Source: Thermoplasmata archaeon (GTDB lineage: Archaea > Thermoplasmatota > Thermoplasmata > RBG-16-68-12). From it: a DNA stretch of 6,413 nt. Below are positions 1 to 5,381 of the stretch, piece after piece. The stretch spans positions 1 to 6,413 of the forward strand of contig JAJYKG010000128.1 in the NCBI GenBank assembly GCA_021788795.1. Direction: 5' to 3'. The notes under the pieces are model-generated. The model worked only from the letters and a program-made list of their open reading frames with translations. It had not been told where the DNA came from and did no database searches. A program made the translations under genes and the position numbers. The first letter of the stretch is position 1. The number at the start of each line of letters is the position of its first letter.

Positions 1-232
1 GCTGGGCCGATCAAAGGGAACGGTGACATACCATCTGAACCGCCTTGTGGAATCAGCGGTCCTGAGACGCCGTGGAGCTTCTCCGGACGACCTGTACGAG
101 CTGGTTGAACCCGTCCGAGTCGTTGCGCTCCTGACCACATTCTCATCGAGCTTCGTTGACTATGTTGATGGCTTCGCGCGGCTGTGGCTGAACCTGAGGG
201 AGCCACCGGCGTCAACTTCGGACACGCAGTAG
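1..232 (+). CDS. Winged helix-turn-helix transcriptional regulator, C-terminal part (5' end outside window)
   Basis: The reading frame is open from base 2 to a TAG at 230-232 and gives 76 residues; the true start lies left of the window. The visible N-terminal part reads as a recognition helix and start of the wing (SKGTVTYHLNRLVESAVLRR), the pattern of ArsR-like winged-helix proteins, where Ser-Lys-x-Thr-Val-x-Tyr-His-Leu contacts DNA. A charged wing follows, then a hydrophobic amphipathic stretch (VRVVALLTTF, then FVDYVDGFARLWLNL), as in archaeal regulators with a C-terminal dimerisation helix. A GTG at 23 could look like a start, but it falls inside the recognition helix and the frame continues upstream, so the gene is cut by the window edge. 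The ligand and target genes cannot be told. It runs in the same direction as the tRNAs and away from the metabolic genes. Confidence 0.75.
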   Translation, partial: LGRSKGTVTYHLNRLVESAVLRRRGASPDDLYELVEPVRVVALLTTFSSSFVDYVDGFARLWLNLREPPASTSDTQ

Positions 233-340
233 TCGGAAACCTCCGCTTGCGACACGGACGCGAGAGGACCGAACCCAAAGCCGATCTAACTGAGAGCATC
301 GAGAAGGTCGCCCGGCGGGAGTCGACGGAAGGCAAGAAGC

Positions 341-349
341 CTTTATTTG
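341..349 (+). promoter_or_regulatory. Archaeal TATA box (box A) for the tRNA-Arg gene
   Basis: CTTTATTTG lies in a GC-rich spacer, preceded by a purine-rich stretch (GGCAAGAAG) that could serve as the BRE bound by TFB. Its centre is about 28 nt ahead of the first base of the tRNA at 373, the spacing expected for archaeal initiation close to the mature 5' end. The spacer between the regulator stop (232) and the tRNA shows nothing else I can support. Confidence 0.6.
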
Positions 350-372
350 ACCGCGTCACATTCAACGCCGAG

Positions 373-473
373 GCTCGGGTCGCCTAGCATGGATAGGGCT
401 CCGGCCTCCTATCATCCGAACGTGACGGGTGGGAGAGAGCCGGTTGTCTGGGGTTCGAATCCCCACCCGAGCG
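373..473 (+). tRNA. tRNA-Arg(CCT) with a 26-nt intron at position 37/38
   Basis: All arms fold. The acceptor pairs 373-379 with 466-472 (7 of 7). The D stem pairs 382-385 with 396-399, with GG at 391-392 in the loop. The anticodon stem pairs 401-405 with 439-443. The T stem pairs 449-453 with 461-465 around the loop TTCGAAT. The discriminator is G473 and CCA is not encoded. The anticodon loop is interrupted: removing 412-437 gives the standard loop CTCCTAA, with anticodon CCT at 408-410, which reads AGG (Arg). The splice sites lie in a canonical bulge-helix-bulge described in the intron entry. The gene has a TATA box at the right distance upstream. A second sequence with the same anticodon follows at 496-565; this copy is the structurally complete one. 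Confidence 0.93.
412..437 (+). other. Archaeal tRNA intron with canonical bulge-helix-bulge splice motif
   Basis: The central 4-bp helix pairs CTCC (406-409) with GGAG (432-435). It is flanked by two 3-nt bulges, TAT (410-412) and AGA (436-438), each cut after its second base, so the intron is 412-437. The intron's own stem pairs 413-418 with 426-431 (one T-G wobble) and closes a 7-nt loop at 419-425. This is the textbook substrate of the archaeal tRNA splicing endonuclease, at the most common intron position, one base 3' of the anticodon. Confidence 0.9.
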
Positions 474-474
474 T

Positions 475-511
475 TTCTGACCGCCCGCCAGACGGGCGCT
501 TGGGGTCAGGA
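475..511 (+). repeat. Strong interrupted inverted repeat (hairpin) between the two tRNA-like sequences
   Basis: CTGACC (477-482) pairs with GGTCAG (504-509) and GCCCG (483-487) pairs with CGGGC (493-497). The loop is CCAGA (488-492), with a 6-nt one-sided bulge at 498-503. A T-G wobble (476/510) and a T-A pair (475/511) can extend it. It starts two bases after the first tRNA's discriminator and its 3' arm runs into the D-loop GG of the second tRNA-like sequence. It could be a terminator or processing signal for the first tRNA, a split-tRNA-type leader, or the scar of an insertion. Confidence 0.6.
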
Positions 512-565
512 TAGGGCAGCGGCCTCCTAAGCCGCAAGCCGCGGGTTCGAATCCCGCCCCGCGCG
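496..565 (+). tRNA. Incomplete tRNA-Arg(CCT)-like sequence, D-stem 5' strand missing; probable pseudogene or 3' fragment
   Basis: From the D-loop GG (509-510) onward this is a good tRNA. The 3' D strand GGGC is at 514-517, and the anticodon stem pairs 519-523 with 531-535 around CTCCTAA (anticodon CCT, 526-528). The T stem pairs 541-545 with 553-557 around TTCGAAT. The 3' acceptor strand is CCCGCGC (558-564), with discriminator G565 and no CCA. The 5' part is abnormal. No strand can form the usual four D-stem pairs, and the acceptor partner GCGCGGG is found only as GCGC (496-499) plus GGG (502-504) with a TT bulge between. Compared with the first tRNA, about eight bases of the D arm are gone. 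It is not a copy of the first tRNA, since all stems differ in sequence. Alternatives are the 3' half of a split tRNA or a tRNA fragment left by element integration. The anticodon and T arms are certain; function is doubtful. Confidence 0.6.
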
Positions 566-567
566 TC

Positions 568-1560
568 TCACCGTTCCCGCGTCATCCGGATGGAGACCAG
601 GGCCAGGAGCGCGGCCGCCGCCATCCGGGCGAGGGAGGCGACGAAGGTCCCGGTGGCGTCGCGCAGGGATCCGCCGAGACCCGGCGAGATCGCGCCTCCG
701 ATGAGGCGGACCGTGTTCATGAGCGCATACGCCGAACCGGTGAACCGGGGCGGCATGATCGGCGCCGAGAGGACGTGGTACACGCTGAGGGGGAATTGGG
801 CGAGGAGGCCGCCGAGGACGAGGAGCGGTATGCCGCAGAGTCCGAGGAAGGGAATCGCGAGGCTCGCGGCGATCGTGACCGCGAAGGCGACCATGGGGAT
901 TCGCCTCTTGTCGGCGGCGAAGCGCCTTTCCTGCAGGTAGCTGCCGACGGGCCGCGAGAGGATCCCGGCGGGGACCGCGGCGGAGAGCAGGCCCAGGACC
1001 CCGGCCGCGGTCACGCCTTCCCGCTGGAGGACCGTCGGCGTCCAGCTGGAGACGAAGATGTACGCGGCGTGGCTGCAGGCGAAGACCGCGCCCACCTTCC
1101 ACAGCTCCCGGCTGCGGAAGGCCGCGAGGGAGTCCCGCATCGTGAATCGCGCGGTCTCCTGGGGAGGCAGGCTCCGCGCGAAGTATGCGAAGAGGGGGAG
1201 GAGGCCGAGCCACGGGAGCGTGAAAGCGATGTACACCGCGGGCCAGCCGAACGCCGCCGCGACCGCGGGTCCCAAGAGGGTCCCGAGGGCCGTCCCCGCG
1301 GGCGGTCCGCTTAGGAAACGCCCCATGGCCCTCCCCGACGTGCGGGAAAAGGCGCGGGACACGAGGAACGCGGACGGGGCGAAGGTGAAGGCCACACGGA
1401 TGCCCGCCAGGAAGCGGAGGGCGAGGATCGTGTCGTACTGCGGGAATACGCAGGTCAGGGCGCTCAGGCCGACGACCGCGAGGGTGGCGACGACGATGAG
1501 CCGCCGCGGATCCCTCCGGTCGTTCACGTAGCCGGCGGGGAGCTGGAGCCGGAGGGCCAT
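568..1560 (-). CDS. MFS transporter, N-terminally short (helices 1-2 missing)
   Basis: This 330-residue membrane protein belongs to the major facilitator superfamily, proton-coupled or facilitative carriers of small solutes. The first residues already contain the loop 2-3 signature (GYVNDRRDPRR, residues 10-20), which normally follows the second membrane helix. Ten hydrophobic segments follow, at roughly 21-39, 44-67, 84-104, 108-128, 153-174, 186-206, 222-241, 244-265, 277-296 and 305-326. G89, G93, G97 and P98 look like motif C of helix 5, and RFLAG (49-53) fits helix 4. A complete member has 12 helices and about 400 residues, so helices 1 and 2 are absent. The ATG has no clear Shine-Dalgarno sequence and begins 29 nt after the meaB stop. 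The same frame read further upstream codes Arg- and Pro-rich sequence, not membrane helices. It may be a decaying gene or a reduced carrier. The substrate is unknown. It converges on the tRNA-like sequence, with two bases between the two 3' ends. Confidence 0.75.
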   Translation of the reverse strand: MALRLQLPAGYVNDRRDPRRLIVVATLAVVGLSALTCVFPQYDTILALRFLAGIRVAFTFAPSAFLVSRAFSRTSGRAMGRFLSGPPAGTALGTLLGPAVAAAFGWPAVYIAFTLPWLGLLPLFAYFARSLPPQETARFTMRDSLAAFRSRELWKVGAVFACSHAAYIFVSSWTPTVLQREGVTAAGVLGLLSAAVPAGILSRPVGSYLQERRFAADKRRIPMVAFAVTIAASLAIPFLGLCGIPLLVLGGLLAQFPLSVYHVLSAPIMPPRFTGSAYALMNTVRLIGGAISPGLGGSLRDATGTFVASLARMAAAALLALVSIRMTRER

Positions 1561-1589
1561 ATCAGGCCGCGGCCGGCGGACGGAGGGAT

Positions 1590-2618
1590 TCAGCGCTTCC
1601 TCGCACGCGGCCTCGACGAAGGTCGCGTGCGCCGGTCCTGCGACTTGGTCGCGGCCGCCCCCTGCGCCAGGAGCCTGACCGCGGCGGACTGCGGGTCCGT
1701 CTTCCGGGCGACCACCTCGCCCACGAGCGCCTCGAAGCCGGCGCCCGTGGGCCCCTCCCGGACGCGGGTAGCCAGGATGCGCCGCGCGTTCTCCAGGATC
1801 TCCTGTCGGGCCCGCGCCCGCTCGCGGGCCTCCCAGCGTCCGGAGGACTCCAGGAACGCGCGGTGCCGGCCGATGGCGTCGGCGAGCTCGTCAATCCGCG
1901 AGCCCTTGAGGGCGGATGTGCGGACGATGGGCGGGCGCCAGCCGTCGCGCTCCTCGATCTGGAACCGGAGGTTCGCCACGAGGACGTCCGGGTCCGCGAG
2001 ATCGCACTTGTTGACCACGTAGACGTCCCCGATCTCGAGGATGCCCGCCTTCATCGTCTGGACCGCGTCCCCCGTGAAGGGCATCTCCACGACCACGGTC
2101 GTGTGCGCGCGGCCCGCGATCTCGACCTCGCTCTGCCCCGCGCCGACGGTCTCGACGAGGACGAGGTCCATGCCCATCGCATCGAGGACGCGCACGGCGT
2201 CGAAGGTCGCGAGGGCGAGGCCGCCGGCGTGGCCGCGCGTGGCCATGGAGCGGATGAAGACGCCCGGGTCGATGCCCGTGTCCGCCATGCGGATGCGGTC
2301 ACCGAGGACCGCGCCGCCCGAGTACGGGGACGTCGGATCGACGGCCACCACGCCGACCTTCTTGCCCCGGGACCGCAGGTCGCGCACGAGGCGGTCGATC
2401 AGCGAACTCTTGCCCACGCCCGGCGCGCCCGTGAACCCGACGTAATGGGCGCGGCCCGTGTGCGGGTAGACGAGGGCGAGGGCCTCCGCAGCCTCGGGCT
2501 CGTCGTCCTCGATCAGGGAGATGAGCTTCGCGGCCGCGCGCTTGTCCCCGGCCAAGAGGTCCTCCACGAGGCCCCGGACCGACGGCGCGGCGGGCCGCGA
2601 CGGCACGGCCTCACGCAC
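1590..2618 (-). CDS. meaB: MeaB/ArgK-family G-protein chaperone of a B12-dependent acyl-CoA mutase
   Basis: MeaB-family GTPases bind adenosylcobalamin acyl-CoA mutases, gate cofactor loading and protect the radical enzyme from inactivation. The 342-residue length suits the family. The P-loop GAPGVGKSS is at 64-72, the family stretch DPTSPYSGG at 94-102 with LGDRIRM at 105-111, the ETVGAGQSE switch region at 156-164, and the NKCD guanine-specificity motif at 203-206. A helical C-terminal arm follows, ending in a very basic tail (about 328-342, mostly Arg, Pro and Ser) that looks like a local extension. The GTG at 2618 overlaps the end of the small-subunit gene by 8 nt, suggesting translational coupling. 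The Shine-Dalgarno match there is weak and a GTG at 2606 is an alternative. Family similarity begins near residue 17, so the exact start is uncertain. It is third in the mutase operon, which supports a chaperone for this mutase specifically. Confidence 0.93.
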   Translation of the reverse strand: MREAVPSRPAAPSVRGLVEDLLAGDKRAAAKLISLIEDDEPEAAEALALVYPHTGRAHYVGFTGAPGVGKSSLIDRLVRDLRSRGKKVGVVAVDPTSPYSGGAVLGDRIRMADTGIDPGVFIRSMATRGHAGGLALATFDAVRVLDAMGMDLVLVETVGAGQSEVEIAGRAHTTVVVEMPFTGDAVQTMKAGILEIGDVYVVNKCDLADPDVLVANLRFQIEERDGWRPPIVRTSALKGSRIDELADAIGRHRAFLESSGRWEARERARARQEILENARRILATRVREGPTGAGFEALVGEVVARKTDPQSAAVRLLAQGAAATKSQDRRTRPSSRPRARKR

Positions 2619-3015
2619 CCTTCGCCGAGCCGGCCTTCTCGAAGAAGGCGACGATGTCCCGGAGCGGCGTCCCGGGGCCGAAGACGGCCTTGATGCCTGC
2701 CTTCCGGAGCTTCGGGATGTCCTCCTCCGGGATGATGCCGCCGCCCGCGACGACGATGTCGGAGGCGTGGCGCTTCCTCAGGAGCTGCACGACCTCGGGG
2801 AAGAGGGCCATGTGCGCGCCGCTCAGGCAGGACAGCCCGATCGCGTCCACGTCCTCCTGGATCGCGGCCTCCACGATGTCCTCCGGGGATTGCCGCAAAC
2901 CGGTGTAGATGACCTCCATGCCTGCGTCGCGGAGGGCGCGGGCGATCACCTTCACGCCCCGGTCGTGGCCGTCGAGCCCGGGTTTCGCCATGAGCACGCG
3001 GATCTTCTTCGCCAT
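2611..3015 (-). CDS. B12-binding small subunit of a split acyl-CoA mutase (isobutyryl-/methylmalonyl-CoA mutase type)
   Basis: This 134-residue protein carries the Rossmann-like cobalamin-binding domain that forms the C-terminus of one-piece mutases and is a separate chain in split ones. The DxHxxG motif is present (D15, H17, G20, within KPGLDGHDRG); the His replaces dimethylbenzimidazole as lower cobalt ligand, so cobalamin is held base-off/His-on. The SCLSG stretch (62-66) and the GGGIIP loop (91-96) contact the nucleotide tail. The start is the ATG at 3015, because GAGGTG (3022-3027) sits six bases ahead of it. A GTG at 3024 in the same frame lies inside that Shine-Dalgarno sequence and would only add three residues. 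The gene starts 10 nt after the large-subunit stop, and meaB overlaps its end. The sizes (134 plus 560 residues) match the IcmB/IcmA pair of Streptomyces as well as archaeal split methylmalonyl-CoA mutases. Confidence 0.92.
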   Translation of the reverse strand: MAKKIRVLMAKPGLDGHDRGVKVIARALRDAGMEVIYTGLRQSPEDIVEAAIQEDVDAIGLSCLSGAHMALFPEVVQLLRKRHASDIVVAGGGIIPEEDIPKLRKAGIKAVFGPGTPLRDIVAFFEKAGSAKGA

Positions 3016-3021
3016 CGATGA

Positions 3022-3027
3022 CACCTC
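3022..3027 (-). promoter_or_regulatory. Shine-Dalgarno sequence that fixes the small-subunit start
   Basis: GAGGTG on the minus strand ends six bases ahead of the ATG at 3015 and overlaps the last two bases of the large-subunit stop codon TGA (3026-3028). It argues against the longer GTG start at 3024 and suggests coupled translation of the two mutase subunits. Confidence 0.7.
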
Positions 3028-4708
3028 AGTACAGGAGGGGCTCTTCCCACACGCCGAAGCACTCGCGCATCACGTCGCAGATCTCGCCGAGCGTGGCACG
3101 GGCGCGGACCGCGTCGAGGATCCGCGGCATCGTGTTCACGTCCTCGTCCTCGCACGCCTTCCGGAGGCGGTCGAGGGACGCCTCCCACTTCTTCCTGTCC
3201 CGCATGCGACGCAGGCGGGCGAGGCGGCCCAGCTGGGCGTTCAGGGACGCTTGCGTCACCCGGAGGGGCTCGACCTCGGACTGCTCGTCCACGACGAAGT
3301 CGTTGACGCCGACGATGATCCGCTGCTTGTCCTCGATCTCCCGCTGGTAGCGGTACGCGGAGTTCGCGATCTCCTGCTGGATGAACCCTTTCCGGATCGC
3401 GGCGATCACCCCGCCGAACTCCTGGATGCGGTCAAAGTAGCGGTACGCCTCTTCCTCGAGCTCGTCCGTCAGCGCCTCGAGGTAGTACGAGCCGCCGAGC
3501 GGGTCGACCGTGTTCGCGACGCCGCTCTCGTGGGCGAGGATCTGCTGGGTGCGGAGCGCGATGCGGACCGCCTTCTCGTTCGGCACCTGGTAGGCCTCGT
3601 CGTAGCTGTTCGTGTGCAGGGACTGCGTCCCGCCGAGGACCGCGGCGAGCGCCTGGATCGTCGTCCGGACGATGTTCACCTCCGGCTGCTGGGCCGTCAG
3701 GGAGACGCCCGCAGTCTGGGCGTGCGTCCGGAGGAGCCAGGAGCGCGGGTTCTTCGCGCCGAAGGTGTCGCGCATCTCGCGCGCCCAGATGCGGCGGGCC
3801 GCGCGGTACTTCGCGATCTCCTCGAAGAGGTCGTTGTGGGCGTTGAAGAAGAAGCTCAGGCGCGGCGCGAAGGCGTCCACGTTCAGGCCGCGGTCGACAC
3901 CCCACCGAACGTACTCCATGCCGTTCGCGAGGGTGAAGGCGAGCTCCTGCCCGGCGGTGGCCCCGGCCTCGCGGATGTGGTAGCCACTGATCGAGATCGT
4001 GTTCCACTGGGGCACCTCCTTCGCCCCGAACGCGAAGGTGTCCACCACGAGCCGCATGGACGCCTCGGGAGGGAAGATCCACTCCTTCTGGGCTTCGTAC
4101 TCCTTCAGGATGTCGTTCTGGATCGTGCCGCGGAGGGACGTCATCGGCACGCCCTGCTTCTCGGCCATCCCGAGGTACATGGCCCAGATCACGTCCGCGG
4201 GCGCGTTGATCGTCATCGAGGTGCTGATCTTACCGACGTCGATGCCGCGGAACAGGATCTCCATGTCATCCAGGGAGGAGACCGCGACGCCGCAGGTGCC
4301 GAACTCGCCCTTCGCCGGTGGCGCATCCGTGTCGTAGCCGTAGAGCGTGGGCATGTCGAAGGCCACGCTGAGGCCGGTCTCCCCGTGGGAGATGAGGTAC
4401 TTGAACCGCTTGTTCGTGTCCTCCGCGCTCCCGTAGCCGGCGAACATCCGCATCGTCCACAGGCGTCCGCGGTACATGGTCGGGTGGATGCCGCGCGTGT
4501 ACGGGAACTCGCCCGGCTCGCCCAGCCGCTCCTCGAATGGCTTGTTCCGCAGGTCGAGGGGCGTGTAGAGGCGCTTCACGGGCCGGCTCGAGGTCGTCAC
4601 GAACTCCCCGCGGCGTTCGGGCAGCGCCCGGAGGGCCTCCTTGAGCGTCGTGGCCTCCCACTTCCGGAGGCGCGCTTCCAGGTCACGGGAGTCGTCCGGT
4701 TCGGACAT
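3026..4708 (-). CDS. Adenosylcobalamin-dependent acyl-CoA mutase large subunit, isobutyryl-CoA mutase-like
   Basis: This 560-residue TIM-barrel catalytic chain carries out radical carbon-skeleton rearrangement of an acyl-CoA. Family landmarks are clear: YPTMY-like PTMYRGRLWTMR (76-87), GLSVAFDMP (112-120), GTIQNDILKEY (194-204), ISISGYHIREAGA (238-250), FAPRLSFFF (280-288), GGTQSLHTNSYDEA (359-372) and DPLGGSYY (402-409). His244, the catalytic residue of methylmalonyl-CoA mutase, is kept. The carboxylate-binding pair of that enzyme is not: the position of Tyr89 is Phe89 (RMFAGYG) and that of Arg207 is Gln207 (EAQKEWIFPP). Phe and Gln are what isobutyryl-CoA mutase has there. The likely reaction is therefore isobutyryl-CoA to n-butyryl-CoA or a close relative. 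Phe rather than Ile at 89 argues against 2-hydroxyisobutyryl-CoA mutase. The B12 domain is encoded separately just downstream. Automatic annotation would probably say methylmalonyl-CoA mutase. Start ATG 4708 follows a TATA box by about 32 nt, giving a very short leader. Confidence 0.92.
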   Translation of the reverse strand: MSEPDDSRDLEARLRKWEATTLKEALRALPERRGEFVTTSSRPVKRLYTPLDLRNKPFEERLGEPGEFPYTRGIHPTMYRGRLWTMRMFAGYGSAEDTNKRFKYLISHGETGLSVAFDMPTLYGYDTDAPPAKGEFGTCGVAVSSLDDMEILFRGIDVGKISTSMTINAPADVIWAMYLGMAEKQGVPMTSLRGTIQNDILKEYEAQKEWIFPPEASMRLVVDTFAFGAKEVPQWNTISISGYHIREAGATAGQELAFTLANGMEYVRWGVDRGLNVDAFAPRLSFFFNAHNDLFEEIAKYRAARRIWAREMRDTFGAKNPRSWLLRTHAQTAGVSLTAQQPEVNIVRTTIQALAAVLGGTQSLHTNSYDEAYQVPNEKAVRIALRTQQILAHESGVANTVDPLGGSYYLEALTDELEEEAYRYFDRIQEFGGVIAAIRKGFIQQEIANSAYRYQREIEDKQRIIVGVNDFVVDEQSEVEPLRVTQASLNAQLGRLARLRRMRDRKKWEASLDRLRKACEDEDVNTMPRILDAVRARATLGEICDVMRECFGVWEEPLLY

Positions 4709-4739
4709 GGCCCTTCAGGAGGCTTTGAAGCAAGGGCGG

Positions 4740-4746
4740 CTATAAG
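4740..4746 (-). promoter_or_regulatory. Archaeal TATA box ahead of the mutase operon
   Basis: CTTATAG on the minus strand lies in the 57-nt gap between the GTPase stop (4766) and the mutase ATG (4708). Initiation about 25 nt downstream, near 4718, would leave a leader of about ten bases. It probably drives the large subunit, small subunit, meaB and perhaps the transporter as one unit, since no other gap in that run is long enough for a promoter. Confidence 0.6.
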
Positions 4747-4765
4747 ACCATTGCGACCGAACGAT

Positions 4766-5314
4766 TCACTCGAGCTTCGCGGTCTCCACGACCGTCTTGG
4801 CGAGGCTCTGGAACGCCTGCTCCACGTTGGCCCCGGTCTTCGCGGACGTGTAGAGGATGGGGCACTCGTACGCCCGGAGGGTGTCGGAGGCCTCCGTCTC
4901 CTCCATCTCCCGCCGCTCGACCAGGTCGACCTTGTTCCCGAGGGCGTACACCGGGATGGACCCGACGCTCTCGCGCACGCCGTCGATCCACTTCGTGAGG
5001 TCGCGGAGGGTCGCCTTCTTCGTGACGTCGAAGACGGCCAAGATGCCCTTCGCCCCGTGGAAGTAGGCCTCCTTGAACAGCTGGAGGAAGGTTCGCTTGC
5101 CCATGATGTCGAGGATCATGAGGTCCACCTGGACCGGGCGGTCCTCGAAGGAGCCGAGGCTCACGGTCTTCTTCGAGACGACCGCGCCCAGGGTGCGGAT
5201 GTAGGACTCGTCGAAGGCTCCGGACACGAAGCGGTGGATGAGGCTCGTCTTCCCGACGCCCTCCTCGCCCACCAGGCAGATCTTGAACTTGTAGGTCTTC
5301 GACTCCGCGTTCAT
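4766..5314 (-). CDS. Ras/Rab-like small GTPase with Lys in place of the catalytic Gln
   Basis: This 182-residue single-domain GTPase has all nucleotide-binding boxes: G1 GEEGVGKTS (16-24), a switch I Thr at 41 (IRTLG), G3 DIMGK (69-73), G4 NKVD (127-130) and G5 TSAKTG (156-161). The order and spacing are those of the Ras superfamily, not of the larger translation-type GTPases. The G3 box is unusual: Ras and Rab have DTAGQ, whose Gln positions the hydrolytic water, while here Met and Lys73 occupy the Ala and Gln positions. Intrinsic hydrolysis may be slow or may depend on a partner. There is no C-terminal Cys for prenylation and no membrane segment. ATG 5314 is chosen because GGGAGG (5321-5326) lies six bases ahead, a TATA box lies further upstream, and similarity begins a few residues in; the frame also extends upstream, but into the DUF35 gene. 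It seems to be its own unit. Its role is unknown. Confidence 0.88.
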   Translation of the reverse strand: MNAESKTYKFKICLVGEEGVGKTSLIHRFVSGAFDESYIRTLGAVVSKKTVSLGSFEDRPVQVDLMILDIMGKRTFLQLFKEAYFHGAKGILAVFDVTKKATLRDLTKWIDGVRESVGSIPVYALGNKVDLVERREMEETEASDTLRAYECPILYTSAKTGANVEQAFQSLAKTVVETAKLE

Positions 5315-5320
5315 CCGGGG

Positions 5321-5326
5321 CCTCCC
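5321..5326 (-). promoter_or_regulatory. Shine-Dalgarno sequence of the small GTPase gene
   Basis: GGGAGG on the minus strand, six bases ahead of the ATG at 5314. It decides this start over in-frame starts further upstream that would run into the DUF35 gene. Confidence 0.6.
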
Positions 5327-5357
5327 AGACGTTCTCCCGCCTGATACCAGGGCTCGG

Positions 5358-5365
5358 CTTATAAC
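5358..5365 (-). promoter_or_regulatory. Archaeal TATA box ahead of the small GTPase gene
   Basis: GTTATAAG on the minus strand lies in the 67-nt gap between the DUF35 stop (5382) and the GTPase ATG (5314). Initiation about 25 nt downstream, near 5335, leaves roughly 20 bases of leader that include the Shine-Dalgarno sequence. It indicates that the GTPase can be transcribed separately from the upstream DUF35 operon. Confidence 0.6.
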
Positions 5366-5381
5366 GCCTTGGCTTCGATTC

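Noticed and set aside
184..387. 67-codon frame overlapping the regulator end and the first tRNA
   Set aside because: It overlaps the regulator in another frame and runs into the tRNA-Arg D arm; no ribosome site or recognisable fold.
373..565. The two tRNA-like sequences as attL/attR direct repeats of an integrated element
   Set aside because: They share the anticodon, short conserved tRNA stretches and the T loop, but all stems differ in sequence, so they are not duplicated attachment cores. An att site involving only the second copy remains possible but cannot be tested inside the window.
1863..2693. 276-codon open frame on the + strand opposite meaB and the small subunit
   Set aside because: Antisense to clear MeaB and B12-binding domains; low-complexity charged product with no motif.
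2909..5344. 811-codon open frame on the + strand opposite the mutase and GTPase genes
   Set aside because: It runs antisense through two well-recognised genes and an intergenic gap, and its product is dominated by Arg, Val, Leu, Asp, Glu and His without any family motif. Long antisense frames are expected in GC-rich DNA with strong third-position bias.
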